Shown piece after piece: positions 1 to 6,217 of a stretch of DNA of 6,821 nucleotides. Every line of letters begins with the position of its first letter. Within the stretch, counting starts at the first letter, position 1. The notes beneath the pieces were generated by a model. The model did no database searches. It was not told where the DNA came from and was given only the letters and a program-made list of their open reading frames with translations. Origin of the DNA: JALZHR01 sp036388635 (GTDB taxonomy: Bacteria; Acidobacteriota; Blastocatellia; Pyrinomonadales; Pyrinomonadaceae); NCBI GenBank assembly GCA_036388635.1, contig DASVRL010000356.1, positions 1 through 6,821 of the forward strand. Direction: 5' to 3'. A program made the translations under genes and the position numbers.

Positions 1-658
1 GCGCCTCAAATTCCTCGCCCTTGATAAGCCATTTCATAAAATAAGCATCATCTTTTTTCGAGATGGTCGCCCGACCGCGATACATGCCGCCGTCGTCGTT
101 ATTTCCCAGCACAATGTAGCTTCCGGTAATGTCCCGCGAAACAGCGTCTTCTGCCGCCGCCGCGCCGCTCTTGAGCGCATTTTCCACGCGAATTTTATCT
201 ATTAATTCCTGCTGCTCGGTCGATAAAATCCGACCAAGCTCCGCCGCCTTCGCCCGAAGGCGGTCGCGGAGGCTTTTGTATCCGCCTTTTTTGTAATAAT
301 CAATCCATTGCAGCGAATCGAGCTCGTCCGGCGCATCGCATTTTTCCAGCAGAACGGGAATCAGCAATATATTCTCTTCCGGATGTTCTCTGGCTCTATC
401 GACCAATAGTTTTATCTCTTGCTGAAAAAATCCGGTTTTGGCGATGGCTTTTTTGCTCAGACAGATTATTGAAACGTCGGCGGCGGCAATCGCCTTGTGA
501 ATTTCCTGTTCCCAAAACTGTCCGCCCTGCAATTTGCTTTTATCAATCCAGATGTCCATTGCGTCGTTCCGCAATCTTTGAGCAAGCCGCGCGACTTTAA
601 TTTTATCTTCGGAAGCGTATGAGACAAAAACGCTGAGCTTTTGCAGTTCTTCATCCAT
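1..658 (-). CDS. TIR-domain protein with C-terminal beta-type domain (partial, 3' end off the window)
   Basis: I translated this frame directly: 219 codons are open from an ATG at 658 to the left edge, with no stop. Residues 8-14 (LSVFVSY, then ASED) are the conserved first strand and loop of TIR domains. Residues 36-57 (WIDKSKL, GGQFWEQEI, KAI) match the alphaB/betaC region, and residues 62-68 (VSIICLS) are the next core strand. E81 and the strand at 97-104 complete a TIR_2-type fold of about 135 residues. Bacterial TIR domains often cleave NAD+ or make cyclic ADP-ribose variants, commonly in anti-phage defence. The catalytic glutamate is probably E50 or E52, but I cannot assign it without alignment. 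A helical linker (about 140-172) leads to residues 179-219 (GSYIVLG, NNDDGG, YRG, W210), which resemble a small beta-domain with a YxVxG-NPDG-YxG-W pattern. There is no signal peptide or membrane segment. GGAG lies 8 nt before the ATG. The TIR call is firm; the defence role is inferred. Confidence 0.88.
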   Translation of the reverse strand, partial: MDEELQKLSVFVSYASEDKIKVARLAQRLRNDAMDIWIDKSKLQGGQFWEQEIHKAIAAADVSIICLSKKAIAKTGFFQQEIKLLVDRAREHPEENILLIPVLLEKCDAPDELDSLQWIDYYKKGGYKSLRDRLRAKAAELGRILSTEQQELIDKIRVENALKSGAAAAEDAVSRDITGSYIVLGNNDDGGMYRGRATISKKDDAYFMKWLIKGEEFEA

Positions 659-703
659 ATATTTTTCTCCGGCAAGGTTTCGTTATAAATTCCTGAGTAA
701 AAG

Positions 704-739
704 CGATACGATTATACACGGAGTATGACACTTTGCGAC
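704..739 (-). promoter_or_regulatory. Promoter of the TIR gene
   Basis: Read on the minus strand, a perfect TATAAT lies at 716-711. The -35 region, 17 bp upstream at 739-734, is GTCGCA, which matches the consensus poorly. The predicted start near 704 gives a leader of about 46 nt that contains the GGAG site. The weak -35 suggests modest activity or dependence on an activator. This is inferred from consensus matching only. Confidence 0.5.
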
Positions 740-774
740 ATAATTTTTACTTTCTAAAACCGAATTTCAGAGAC

Positions 775-817
775 AAAAAGGCTGGCGCGATTTGCTTTCG
801 CAAAGCTGACGTCAGCC
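775..817 (-). terminator. Nested hairpin with T-run (terminator-like or regulatory)
   Basis: Arms at 780-787 and 810-817 can pair over 8 positions on the plus strand, with one G-T wobble that becomes a mismatch on the minus strand. They enclose a second stem, 794-798 with 802-806 (GCTTT/AAAGC, 3-nt loop). On the minus strand the outer stem is followed directly by TTTTTG (779-774), as in an intrinsic terminator. No minus-strand gene lies upstream of it, so it may insulate the TIR promoter or act as a DNA-level element. It also overlaps the perfect palindrome GCTGACGTCAGC at 805-816. The stem is interrupted, so the terminator call is tentative. Confidence 0.3.
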
Positions 818-836
818 GGATAGGTTTAAAAACTAA

Positions 837-974
837 ATGTCTAAAAATTGTATTAATCCGGCGCTGTCGGTCGAACAGTTAAAGCCGTCTGCCGGCATCG
901 AACAGCCGAAGCGCGAGCAGATGACGACGGAAATCTCCGATTATTTCGGCAAAGTTTTCGATACCGACGTTTGA
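837..974 (+). CDS. Possible small hypothetical protein (45 aa)
   Basis: A 45-codon ORF opens with ATG directly after an in-frame TAA and ends in TGA 31 nt before the permease gene. Its codons (CCG, GCG, CTG, TCG, GTC, GAA, CAG) look like those of the neighbouring real genes, unlike the AT-rich sequence before it. The product is hydrophilic and mixed-charge, begins MSKNC and ends DYFGKVFDTDV. It has no membrane segment, no signal peptide and one cysteine (C5). I do not recognise a family. There is no Shine-Dalgarno site; a weak TTTAAA at 825-830 would place a transcript start at the ATG. It could be a true small protein or the relic of a larger gene. Its stop overlaps the -35 box of the next promoter. 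Confidence 0.35.
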   Translation: MSKNCINPALSVEQLKPSAGIEQPKREQMTTEISDYFGKVFDTDV

Positions 975-1005
975 GAAAATACCGATCAGCCGCTTTAATT
1001 AAAAA
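971..1005 (+). promoter_or_regulatory. Promoter abutting the MFS gene (predicts leaderless mRNA)
   Basis: TTGAGA at 971-976 (5 of 6 to TTGACA), a 17-bp spacer, and TTTAAT at 994-999 (5 of 6 to TATAAT) form a good sigma70-type promoter. The expected transcription start is 1006, the A of the ATG. No Shine-Dalgarno site precedes the gene, which agrees with leaderless translation. Confidence 0.55.
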
Positions 1006-2373
1006 ATGAATAATTCCGGCGGAGAAGTTTCTTCAACAAATCAGAATCGGTCGCCCGTATGGTTTGCGCTCTGGATTTTGTTTGCCATCAACGCGATGAA
1101 TTTTTTTGACCGGCAGATTCTGGGCGCGGTCGGCGAGCCGATTCGCAAGGAATTCGGTTTGAGCGACGCGTCGCTCGGCGCGCTCGGCACGGCGTTTACG
1201 CTGCTCTACGCCTTTGTCGGCGTTCCGCTCGGGCGGCTGGCGGATAAATCTTCGCGCAAAGGAATTCTCTCGGCGGGCGTTTTCGTCTGGAGCCTGATGA
1301 CGGCGGCTTCCGGCGTGGCGACAAATTTCTGGCAGATTTTTCTGCTGCGTCTGGGCGTCGGCGTCGGCGAAGCTTCGTGCGCGCCGGCGGCGACTTCGCT
1401 TATCGGCGATTTGTTTCCCGCCGCCAAACGCGCGAAAGCGCTTTCGATTTTTATGCTCGGTCTGCCGGTAGGCGTGGCTTTGAGCTTTGCGGTCAGCGGA
1501 ATCGTGGCGCGTCAATACGGCTGGCGCGCGGCGTTTCTGGTCGCGGGAATTCCGGGAATTCTCTGCGCGATTGCGGCGTTATTTATAAAAGAACCGCAGC
1601 GCGGCGCAACCGAAACGCACAATATCGGCACCGAGAAACGTGCGGGTTCGCCCTACAAATTAGTTCTTTCTTCGCCGACGATGCTCTGGCTGATTGCGTC
1701 GGGCGCGCTGCATAATTTTAATATGTATGCCATCGGCGCGTTTATCACGCCGTTTCTGATGCGCTATCACGGCGCCGATATTCAAACGGCAAATTTCGTT
1801 TCGATGATAATTTACGGTCTTTTAGGCGCGCCCGGACTTCTGCTGGGCGGCTTTATCGGCGACGCCGCGATGAAGCGACGCAAGGACGGTCGGATGCTGG
1901 TCGGAACGTTCGCAATTTTAGGCTCGGTTCCGTTTATCGTGCTCGCGCTGGGCAGACCGAACGGCGATTTTACGGGCTTTTTAATTTTAATGGGCGTCGG
2001 CTGCGCGCTGATGTATTTCTATTATTCGACCGTTTATTCGACCATCCAGGACGTCGTCGAACCGGGTTTGCGCGGCACGGCGATGTCGCTTTATTTTATG
2101 GCGATGTATCTGCTGGGCGCGTCGCTCGGTCCGTACGCCATCGGTTTAATCAGCGATTATTTCACGCAGCAGGCGGCGCAGAACGCTGGCGTCACCGTTT
2201 TCACGCAAGCGTCTTTAGAGCCGTTTCGCGCCGCCGGGCTGCATTCGGCGATGTATATAATTCCGGTTCTGAGCATTTTACTGACGCTCGTGATGTTTGC
2301 CGCCTCGCGCACGGTTTCGAAAGAAATCGAGAAACTGCAAAGCTGGATGCGCGAATCATTTACGGCTAAATAA
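1006..2373 (+). CDS. MFS transporter, spinster-like family
   Basis: A complete 455-residue polytopic membrane protein, a normal length for a 12-TM major facilitator permease. The first helix (about 17-35) ends in NFFDRQ, typical of spinster-like members. The loop between helices 2 and 3 carries the MFS signature GRLADKSSRK (76-85). R115 followed by GVGVGEA (117-123) and PAA (127-129) is the conserved helix 4-5 region. A cytosolic central loop (about 195-217) separates the two six-helix halves, and a charged tail ends the protein. Family members move organic substrates (lipids, sugars, aromatic or organic acids) by proton coupling. The substrate cannot be read from the sequence, and no catabolic gene adjoins it. 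The ATG at 1006 is the first Met in frame and has no Shine-Dalgarno site, but a promoter sits immediately before it. Confidence 0.93.
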   Translation: MNNSGGEVSSTNQNRSPVWFALWILFAINAMNFFDRQILGAVGEPIRKEFGLSDASLGALGTAFTLLYAFVGVPLGRLADKSSRKGILSAGVFVWSLMTAASGVATNFWQIFLLRLGVGVGEASCAPAATSLIGDLFPAAKRAKALSIFMLGLPVGVALSFAVSGIVARQYGWRAAFLVAGIPGILCAIAALFIKEPQRGATETHNIGTEKRAGSPYKLVLSSPTMLWLIASGALHNFNMYAIGAFITPFLMRYHGADIQTANFVSMIIYGLLGAPGLLLGGFIGDAAMKRRKDGRMLVGTFAILGSVPFIVLALGRPNGDFTGFLILMGVGCALMYFYYSTVYSTIQDVVEPGLRGTAMSLYFMAMYLLGASLGPYAIGLISDYFTQQAAQNAGVTVFTQASLEPFRAAGLHSAMYIIPVLSILLTLVMFAASRTVSKEIEKLQSWMRESFTAK

Positions 2374-2411
2374 GAAGACCGTGCAACGCGCATCCGCAAG
2401 AACGGAAACAG

Positions 2412-2442
2412 ATTCTGAGTTCAGAATTCAAAAATCAGAATT
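2412..2442. repeat. Short TCAGAATT direct and inverted repeats
   Basis: ATTCTGA (2412-2418) and TCAGAAT (2421-2427) form a perfect 7-bp inverted repeat with a 2-nt centre. TCAGAATT then recurs directly at 2421-2428 and 2435-2442. The stretch is AT-rich and non-coding, between the permease gene and the next promoter. It could be an operator or a small simple-repeat tract. There is no T-run, so it is not a terminator. Confidence 0.4.
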
Positions 2443-2493
2443 TGCCGCTGTTTTGTCGCGCATTGACATCTGTTTTCCGTTTGCGCGCAGAAA

Positions 2494-2529
2494 TTGTTAC
2501 TTAACGATTTAATTTGTATAATCCGGCTC
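2494..2529 (+). promoter_or_regulatory. Promoter of the SprT-like gene
   Basis: TTGTTA (2494-2499), a 17-bp spacer and a perfect TATAAT (2517-2522) lie just before the ATG at 2534. The expected start at about 2529 leaves a leader of only about 5 nt and no Shine-Dalgarno site. The gene is therefore likely transcribed separately from the permease. A TTGACA at 2463-2468 has no matching -10 box. Confidence 0.6.
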
Positions 2530-2533
2530 AGCG

Positions 2534-3163
2534 ATGACAATTTTGACGATTTTCCATCTGGCTTTGTTATTAATGGCGGTTAATTGGTTTTTGTTAACTC
2601 CGGCGGCAATGCTAATTCGGTCTTATGCCGGGAAAAATTCCGTTGACGGCAAACGAAAAATTTTCAGGCTGGCTTCGCTGATAGTAAATTTCAATTTCGC
2701 CAGTTTCAGGTGGCTGTTATTACTGTTGATAATGTCAAACCTGACGCCGGAGACGCCGGTCACCGAAATGCCAATCACCGAAAAGCCGGCAATTTCCGCG
2801 TCCGACGAAAAGTTTGACCCTGACGATAAGTTTGACTCTGACGGTAAGCTCCAGGCTGAAGCCGACGCTTTATTGCTTTTATTCGATAATATGCCGCCGG
2901 TTCCTATATATCTCACGGATGAACCGTTTCTAAAATCCGGGACAAATACTGAAAAAGGCGCCGCTTACACGCATTGCTATAATCACGACACACCGGCTAT
3001 CTTCGTCAAGAAAACTTTCTATCAAACGACCAACCGAAAACAACTCGTCAACCTCCTGAAACACGAGATGACGCACGCCTGGTTGTGCCGTCAGCGCCTG
3101 ATGTCGGGTCACGATGAAAGATTTCGCCGGAAATTCAGCGAAATCGGCGGAGTGGGAAATTAG
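2534..3163 (+). CDS. SprT-like zinc metalloprotease-domain protein with hydrophobic N-terminus
   Basis: The 209-residue product has three parts. Residues 3-28 and about 55-70 are hydrophobic and probably membrane-embedded. Residues 71-105 form an acidic, proline-containing linker with a short tandem repeat (KFDPDD/KFDSDG). Residues from about 120 to the end form a compact zincin-like domain. HEMTH at 177-181 supplies two zinc ligands and the catalytic E178. H193 in the GHDERF segment fits the third ligand, as in SprT-like proteins (HExxH, about a dozen residues, then GHxxxF). SprT/Spartan relatives cut proteins, notably DNA-protein crosslinks, but they are normally soluble. The membrane-anchored arrangement makes a DNA role here uncertain. 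The ATG at 2534 is chosen because the promoter abuts it. A later ATG at 2735 (Met68) would give a soluble form, but it also lacks a Shine-Dalgarno site. Function beyond a probable Zn-protease is unknown. Confidence 0.75.
   Translation: MTILTIFHLALLLMAVNWFLLTPAAMLIRSYAGKNSVDGKRKIFRLASLIVNFNFASFRWLLLLLIMSNLTPETPVTEMPITEKPAISASDEKFDPDDKFDSDGKLQAEADALLLLFDNMPPVPIYLTDEPFLKSGTNTEKGAAYTHCYNHDTPAIFVKKTFYQTTNRKQLVNLLKHEMTHAWLCRQRLMSGHDERFRRKFSEIGGVGN
2810..2845 (+). repeat. 18-bp tandem duplication inside the SprT-like gene
   Basis: Units at 2810-2827 and 2828-2845 match at 16 of 18 positions and encode KFDPDD and KFDSDG. The length is a multiple of three, so the frame is kept. It lies in the acidic linker, where repeat-number change would be tolerated. 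Confidence 0.7.
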
Positions 3164-3291
3164 ACAAAAAAGGGCTGAATCCACACAATGCCGCAAACGA
3201 ATCAAACTTGAATTCAAACCCCGATATTGTAGTTTCGTCCCAAAATACCGCCGCTCGAATAAAACCGATTCTCTTCCCGTTTAAACAACCT

Positions 3292-3304
3292 GATAATTTG
3301 AGCC
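3292..3304 (+). promoter_or_regulatory. Possible -10 box of the propeller gene
   Basis: GATAAT at 3292-3297 (5 of 6) lies 14 nt before the ATG at 3312. The segment 17 bp upstream (TTCTCT, 3269-3274) is a poor -35. If used, the leader would be about 8 nt. The 148-bp gap from 3164 to 3311 holds nothing else I can identify except the 10-bp palindrome TTGAATTCAA at 3208-3217. Confidence 0.3.
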
Positions 3305-3311
3305 GGACATT

Positions 3312-4640
3312 ATGACGAAAAACGTTTGGACGAAAGTGAGCCGAAAATGTATCGCCACGGCAGCAGCAGTCTTTTTTTTACTGCTCAGCTTGAATTCCGC
3401 GTCTACGGCGCAGACCGGGCGCCGCTATCCGTGGCAATATTTCTGGCAGCAGTCGCTGGCGGCGTATAAAAACAAGGATTATGCCGCGTTTCTCGAAAAT
3501 TCGCGGAAAGCCCTGGAAACGGGTCCGGCGAATCACCCGACGCTTTTTTACAACGCCGCCCGCGCCTACAGCCTGACCGGCGACAAAACGGAAGCTGTAA
3601 AATGGCTCGAAAAAACTCTGAAACTCGGTTTCGGAGCCGAAGCCGCCGCGGGCGAAGATTTTTTGTTTCTGCGCGAGGCGAGCGAATACTCGGAAATTAG
3701 AAAGCTGATCGAAAAGGTCAAAGCGCCGAAAGTTAAAAGCCGGAAAGCGGCGACAATTTTCGAGCCGGATTTGATACCGGAAAGCGTCGCTTTTGACGCA
3801 AGCGACGGGAGTTTTTACGCCGGAAGTTTTTACAAGCGAAAAATCGTCAAAGTAGACCGTCGCGGCAAGACGAGCGATTTTGTCCCGGAAGCCGAGGACG
3901 ATCTCGGCGCGGTCGTCGGAATCAAACTCGACGCCGCGCGCCGGGGTTTGTGGGTTTTAAATAACGTTTCGCCGGAGATGAAAAATTTCGATAAAACGCG
4001 CGAAGGCTTCGGAATGCTGCACCGGTACGATTTGAAAACCGGAAAATTAATCAAAAAATACGAGCTTTCGAACCAGCCGCGACCGCATCTTTTGAATGAT
4101 TTGGTTATCGCGCGCAATGGCGACCTTTTTATCACCGACAGCCTGTCGAGCGTCGTTCACGTGCTGCGCCGCGACAAAGACGAACTTGAAAACTTCGTCA
4201 GCCTTGAGCCTTACAGCTATCCGAACGGAATCGCTTTATCAAAAGACGAAAGCAAGCTTTACGTCGCCAATTTAAACGGCGTTCTGGTTATCGAGACGAA
4301 AAACGGAAAATCCGCGCCGCTCGCGCACGCCGAAACAATCGCTCTGGCGGGAATCGACGGTTTGTATTTTTATGAAAACAGCCTTTTGGCGATACAAAAC
4401 TTCGAATTGCCGAACCGCGTCGTGCGGTTTCATTTAAACGAAAGCGGCGACCGCGCCGTGCGCGCCGAGGTTCTGGAATCGAATCACCCGCTTTACAAAG
4501 TGCCGACGACCGGCGCGCTCGACGGCGGAAATTTTTATTACATCGCCAACAGCCAGCTTCGCAGCTTCGACGAAAGCGGAAAGATTCTCGCGCCGGCGAA
4601 GCTTCAAAACGTGACGATTCTGAAACTGGATTTGCGGTGA
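3312..4640 (+). CDS. Secreted TPR + SMP-30/gluconolactonase-like beta-propeller protein
   Basis: The 442-residue product starts with a Sec signal peptide: basic N-region, hydrophobic core at about 16-28, and probable cleavage after STA at 33. Residues about 40-135 are helical and TPR-like (for example ALETGPANHPTLFYNAARAY at 67-86, then TGDKTEAVKWLEK). Residues about 150-442 read as a six-bladed SMP-30/strictosidine-synthase-type propeller. PESVAFD (156-162), LLNDLVIARNGDLFITDS (260-277), YPNGIALSKDESKLYVAN (303-320) and GIDGLYF (347-353) recur at blade spacing. E157, N262, N305 and D349 sit where family members bind the catalytic divalent metal. SMP-30 enzymes hydrolyse sugar lactones or esters. 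Activity here is inferred, and a scaffold role is possible because the TPR part is fused. No lipobox is present, so it is probably periplasmic. The hydrolase gene follows after about 50 nt, so the two may be co-transcribed. Confidence 0.85.
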   Translation: MTKNVWTKVSRKCIATAAAVFFLLLSLNSASTAQTGRRYPWQYFWQQSLAAYKNKDYAAFLENSRKALETGPANHPTLFYNAARAYSLTGDKTEAVKWLEKTLKLGFGAEAAAGEDFLFLREASEYSEIRKLIEKVKAPKVKSRKAATIFEPDLIPESVAFDASDGSFYAGSFYKRKIVKVDRRGKTSDFVPEAEDDLGAVVGIKLDAARRGLWVLNNVSPEMKNFDKTREGFGMLHRYDLKTGKLIKKYELSNQPRPHLLNDLVIARNGDLFITDSLSSVVHVLRRDKDELENFVSLEPYSYPNGIALSKDESKLYVANLNGVLVIETKNGKSAPLAHAETIALAGIDGLYFYENSLLAIQNFELPNRVVRFHLNESGDRAVRAEVLESNHPLYKVPTTGALDGGNFYYIANSQLRSFDESGKILAPAKLQNVTILKLDLR

Positions 4641-4679
4641 ATAAATTCGGGCAAATTCTTATAAACTGCCGAACTGGAT

Positions 4680-4689
4680 GGAGAATATG
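4680..4689 (+). promoter_or_regulatory. Ribosome binding site deciding the hydrolase start
   Basis: GGAG at 4680-4683 is 6 nt before the ATG at 4690 and only 3 nt before the ATG at 4687. It overlaps the earlier in-frame ATG at 4678. Initiation at 4690 is therefore favoured over 4678. A TATAAA at 4660-4665 could be a -10 box, but it has no recognisable -35. Confidence 0.5.
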
Positions 4690-6012
4690 ATGAAAATTAA
4701 GCGAAAAATTTTTCTTATCGCAGCAGCGATTTTGTTTATAAATACTTTCTGGCAAGACGCCCGAGCGCAGGACAAACAGACGGCGCCGCGCAAAAGTATG
4801 GCGGAAATCGTCAACGCGCCCGTCGTTTATAAACTGCCGGGAACGGAGCGCGCAGCGGTCAAAAAAGATTTAAATTACAAATCGACCGAAACCGCGACCG
4901 CTCCGCCGCTGAAAATGGACGTTTATTCTCCGCCGGACGCGGCAAAAAACGAGAAACGCCCGGCGATTATTTTTATACACGGCGGCGCGGGAGCCGAATA
5001 TAATCCGAAAAACTGGGGCATTTATGTTTCGTGGGCAAAGCTGGCGGCGGCTTCCGGTTTTGTCGGCATAACTTTTACGCATCGCCTGGCATTTCCGAAA
5101 ACGCTCGTCACGGAAGCCGCCGCCGATGTCACCGACGCGATAAATTACGTCCGCGCCAACGGCGATGCGCTCGGCGTCGATAAAGACCGTCTGTGCCTGG
5201 CTTCGTATTCGGCGGGCGGTCCGATGCTGAGCCTGGCGATGCGCGAAAAGCCGGAATACGTTCGCTGTCTGGTCGCTTTCTACTCTTTTCTGGATATTCA
5301 GCAATCGAAGGCGCACCGGGAAAATGAAACGCCCGAAACGGTCAAAAAATTTTCGCCGATTACGTATCTGGACGAAAACGCCGCGAAACTTCCGCCGGTG
5401 TTTATCGCGCGCGCCGGTCTGGACGAAATCCCGACGATGAACGATTCGATAGACCGTTTTATCCGCGAAGCTTTGTCAAAAAACGCCAACCTCGAAGTGA
5501 TGAATCATCCGGCTGGCGTTCACGGTTTCGACAATCAGACGGACGACGAGCGCTCGCGCGAGATTATCGGGCGCGCGCTGGAATTTATGCGCAAAAATCT
5601 GGACGCGCCCGCCGTACCGGAAAAAAGCGCCATTGATGAAGCGCAGGAATTATTGGTTATCGAGCAAAAACGCAGCGCGGCGATTGTCAAACACGATATG
5701 GATTTTTTGAATAAGCTTTACGCCGACGATTTTCAAGGCATCACGGCGACCGGCTACCAAGTCGATAAAGCGAGATTGATGGAGGTTTTTAAACTTGACG
5801 ACCCGAACACTAAATTCACTATCGACGAAATGCAGGCGCGCGTTTTCGAAAACACGGCGGTCGTCACCGGAAGACTGACCGGAAAAAGCGCGGCGGGCGA
5901 GCTTATCAGCCAGTCGAAATTCATACACGTTTATACCAGACAAAACGGGCAATGGCGTATAATCGCCGGGCAAGGCACGCCGGTTCGAGCGGCAGCGACG
6001 ACGCGGAAATAA
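4690..6012 (+). CDS. Secreted alpha/beta hydrolase fused to a DUF4440/SnoaL-like domain
   Basis: Starting at 4690, chosen for its GGAG spacing, the protein has 440 residues (444 from 4678). A signal peptide (KIKRK, hydrophobic core, cleavage after ARA at 26) sends it to the periplasm. Residues about 74-306 are an alpha/beta hydrolase of the esterase/BD-FAE type. FIHGG (95-99) is the oxyanion-hole motif. The nucleophile is S174 in ASYSAGG, D245 in GLDE is the probable acid, and H278 in GVHGFD is the catalytic histidine. The nucleophile elbow is S-x-S-x-G instead of the usual G-x-S-x-G. Residues about 314-432, from the Asp/Glu-rich helix AIDEAQELL to WRIIAGQGTP, form a cystatin-like NTF2/DUF4440 fold. 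This fold is often a ligand-binding or dimerisation domain in secreted proteins of Acidobacteriota. Likely activity is carboxylester or lactone hydrolysis; the substrate is unknown. It follows the lactonase-like propeller gene closely. Confidence 0.87.
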   Translation: MKIKRKIFLIAAAILFINTFWQDARAQDKQTAPRKSMAEIVNAPVVYKLPGTERAAVKKDLNYKSTETATAPPLKMDVYSPPDAAKNEKRPAIIFIHGGAGAEYNPKNWGIYVSWAKLAAASGFVGITFTHRLAFPKTLVTEAAADVTDAINYVRANGDALGVDKDRLCLASYSAGGPMLSLAMREKPEYVRCLVAFYSFLDIQQSKAHRENETPETVKKFSPITYLDENAAKLPPVFIARAGLDEIPTMNDSIDRFIREALSKNANLEVMNHPAGVHGFDNQTDDERSREIIGRALEFMRKNLDAPAVPEKSAIDEAQELLVIEQKRSAAIVKHDMDFLNKLYADDFQGITATGYQVDKARLMEVFKLDDPNTKFTIDEMQARVFENTAVVTGRLTGKSAAGELISQSKFIHVYTRQNGQWRIIAGQGTPVRAAATTRK

Positions 6013-6073
6013 AAGCCGCTCTAACCAAACAAGGAGCCGCCGACGAAACGGCAAAACGAAAACTACTGTCATA

Positions 6074-6178
6074 ATGAAAAGAAAAATGATTCTTCTCGCG
6101 CGGCAACAAACGCGTTTGAAAGAATCAGCGGCGGCAGTATTAGTATTAGTAGCAGCAGTTGTCCCGGCTCGGCAGTAA
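6074..6178 (+). CDS. Doubtful mini-ORF (34 aa) in the hydrolase-kinase gap
   Basis: ATG at 6074 opens a 34-codon frame with a basic start (MKRK) and a small hydrophobic run (AAAVLVLVAAVV) ending PARQ, like a truncated signal or membrane peptide. No Shine-Dalgarno site is properly spaced: an AAGGAG lies far upstream at 6031-6036 with no start codon behind it. It may be a membrane micro-peptide, a gene relic or chance. The remaining sequence of 6013-6225 shows only the kinase promoter. Confidence 0.18.
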   Translation: MKRKMILLARQQTRLKESAAAVLVLVAAVVPARQ

Positions 6179-6181
6179 AAC

Positions 6182-6217
6182 TCTACAATTTCAGCGCTAA
6201 AAGCTAAAATAAAAAAA
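6182..6217 (+). promoter_or_regulatory. Promoter of the LytS-type kinase gene
   Basis: TCTACA (6182-6187, 4 of 6), a 17-bp spacer and TAAAAT (6205-6210, 5 of 6) precede the ATG at 6226. The predicted start near 6217 gives a leader of about 9 nt without a Shine-Dalgarno site. Confidence 0.45.

Noticed and set aside
466..675. Minus-strand ORF of 69 codons
   Set aside because: It lies in another frame of the same strand as the TIR gene, whose frame gives a recognisable TIR domain and has a proper Shine-Dalgarno site.
1033..1515. 160-codon antisense ORF within the permease gene
   Set aside because: Its Arg/Gln-rich product without any motif is typical of the opposite strand of a GC-rich-codon gene; the plus strand encodes a clear MFS protein.
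2297..2512. Plus-strand 71-codon ORF across the permease 3' end
   Set aside because: Most of it overlaps the permease C-terminus out of frame, then runs into repeat and promoter sequence.
2816..2866. EF-hand-like calcium loop in the acidic linker (DSDG)
   Set aside because: The spacing does not give the D-x-D-x-D-G-to-E12 pattern; position 1 is Lys and position 12 is Ala.
3348..3416. Lipoprotein signal for the propeller protein
   Set aside because: No cysteine lies at the cleavage site; the STA/Q site fits ordinary signal peptidase I.
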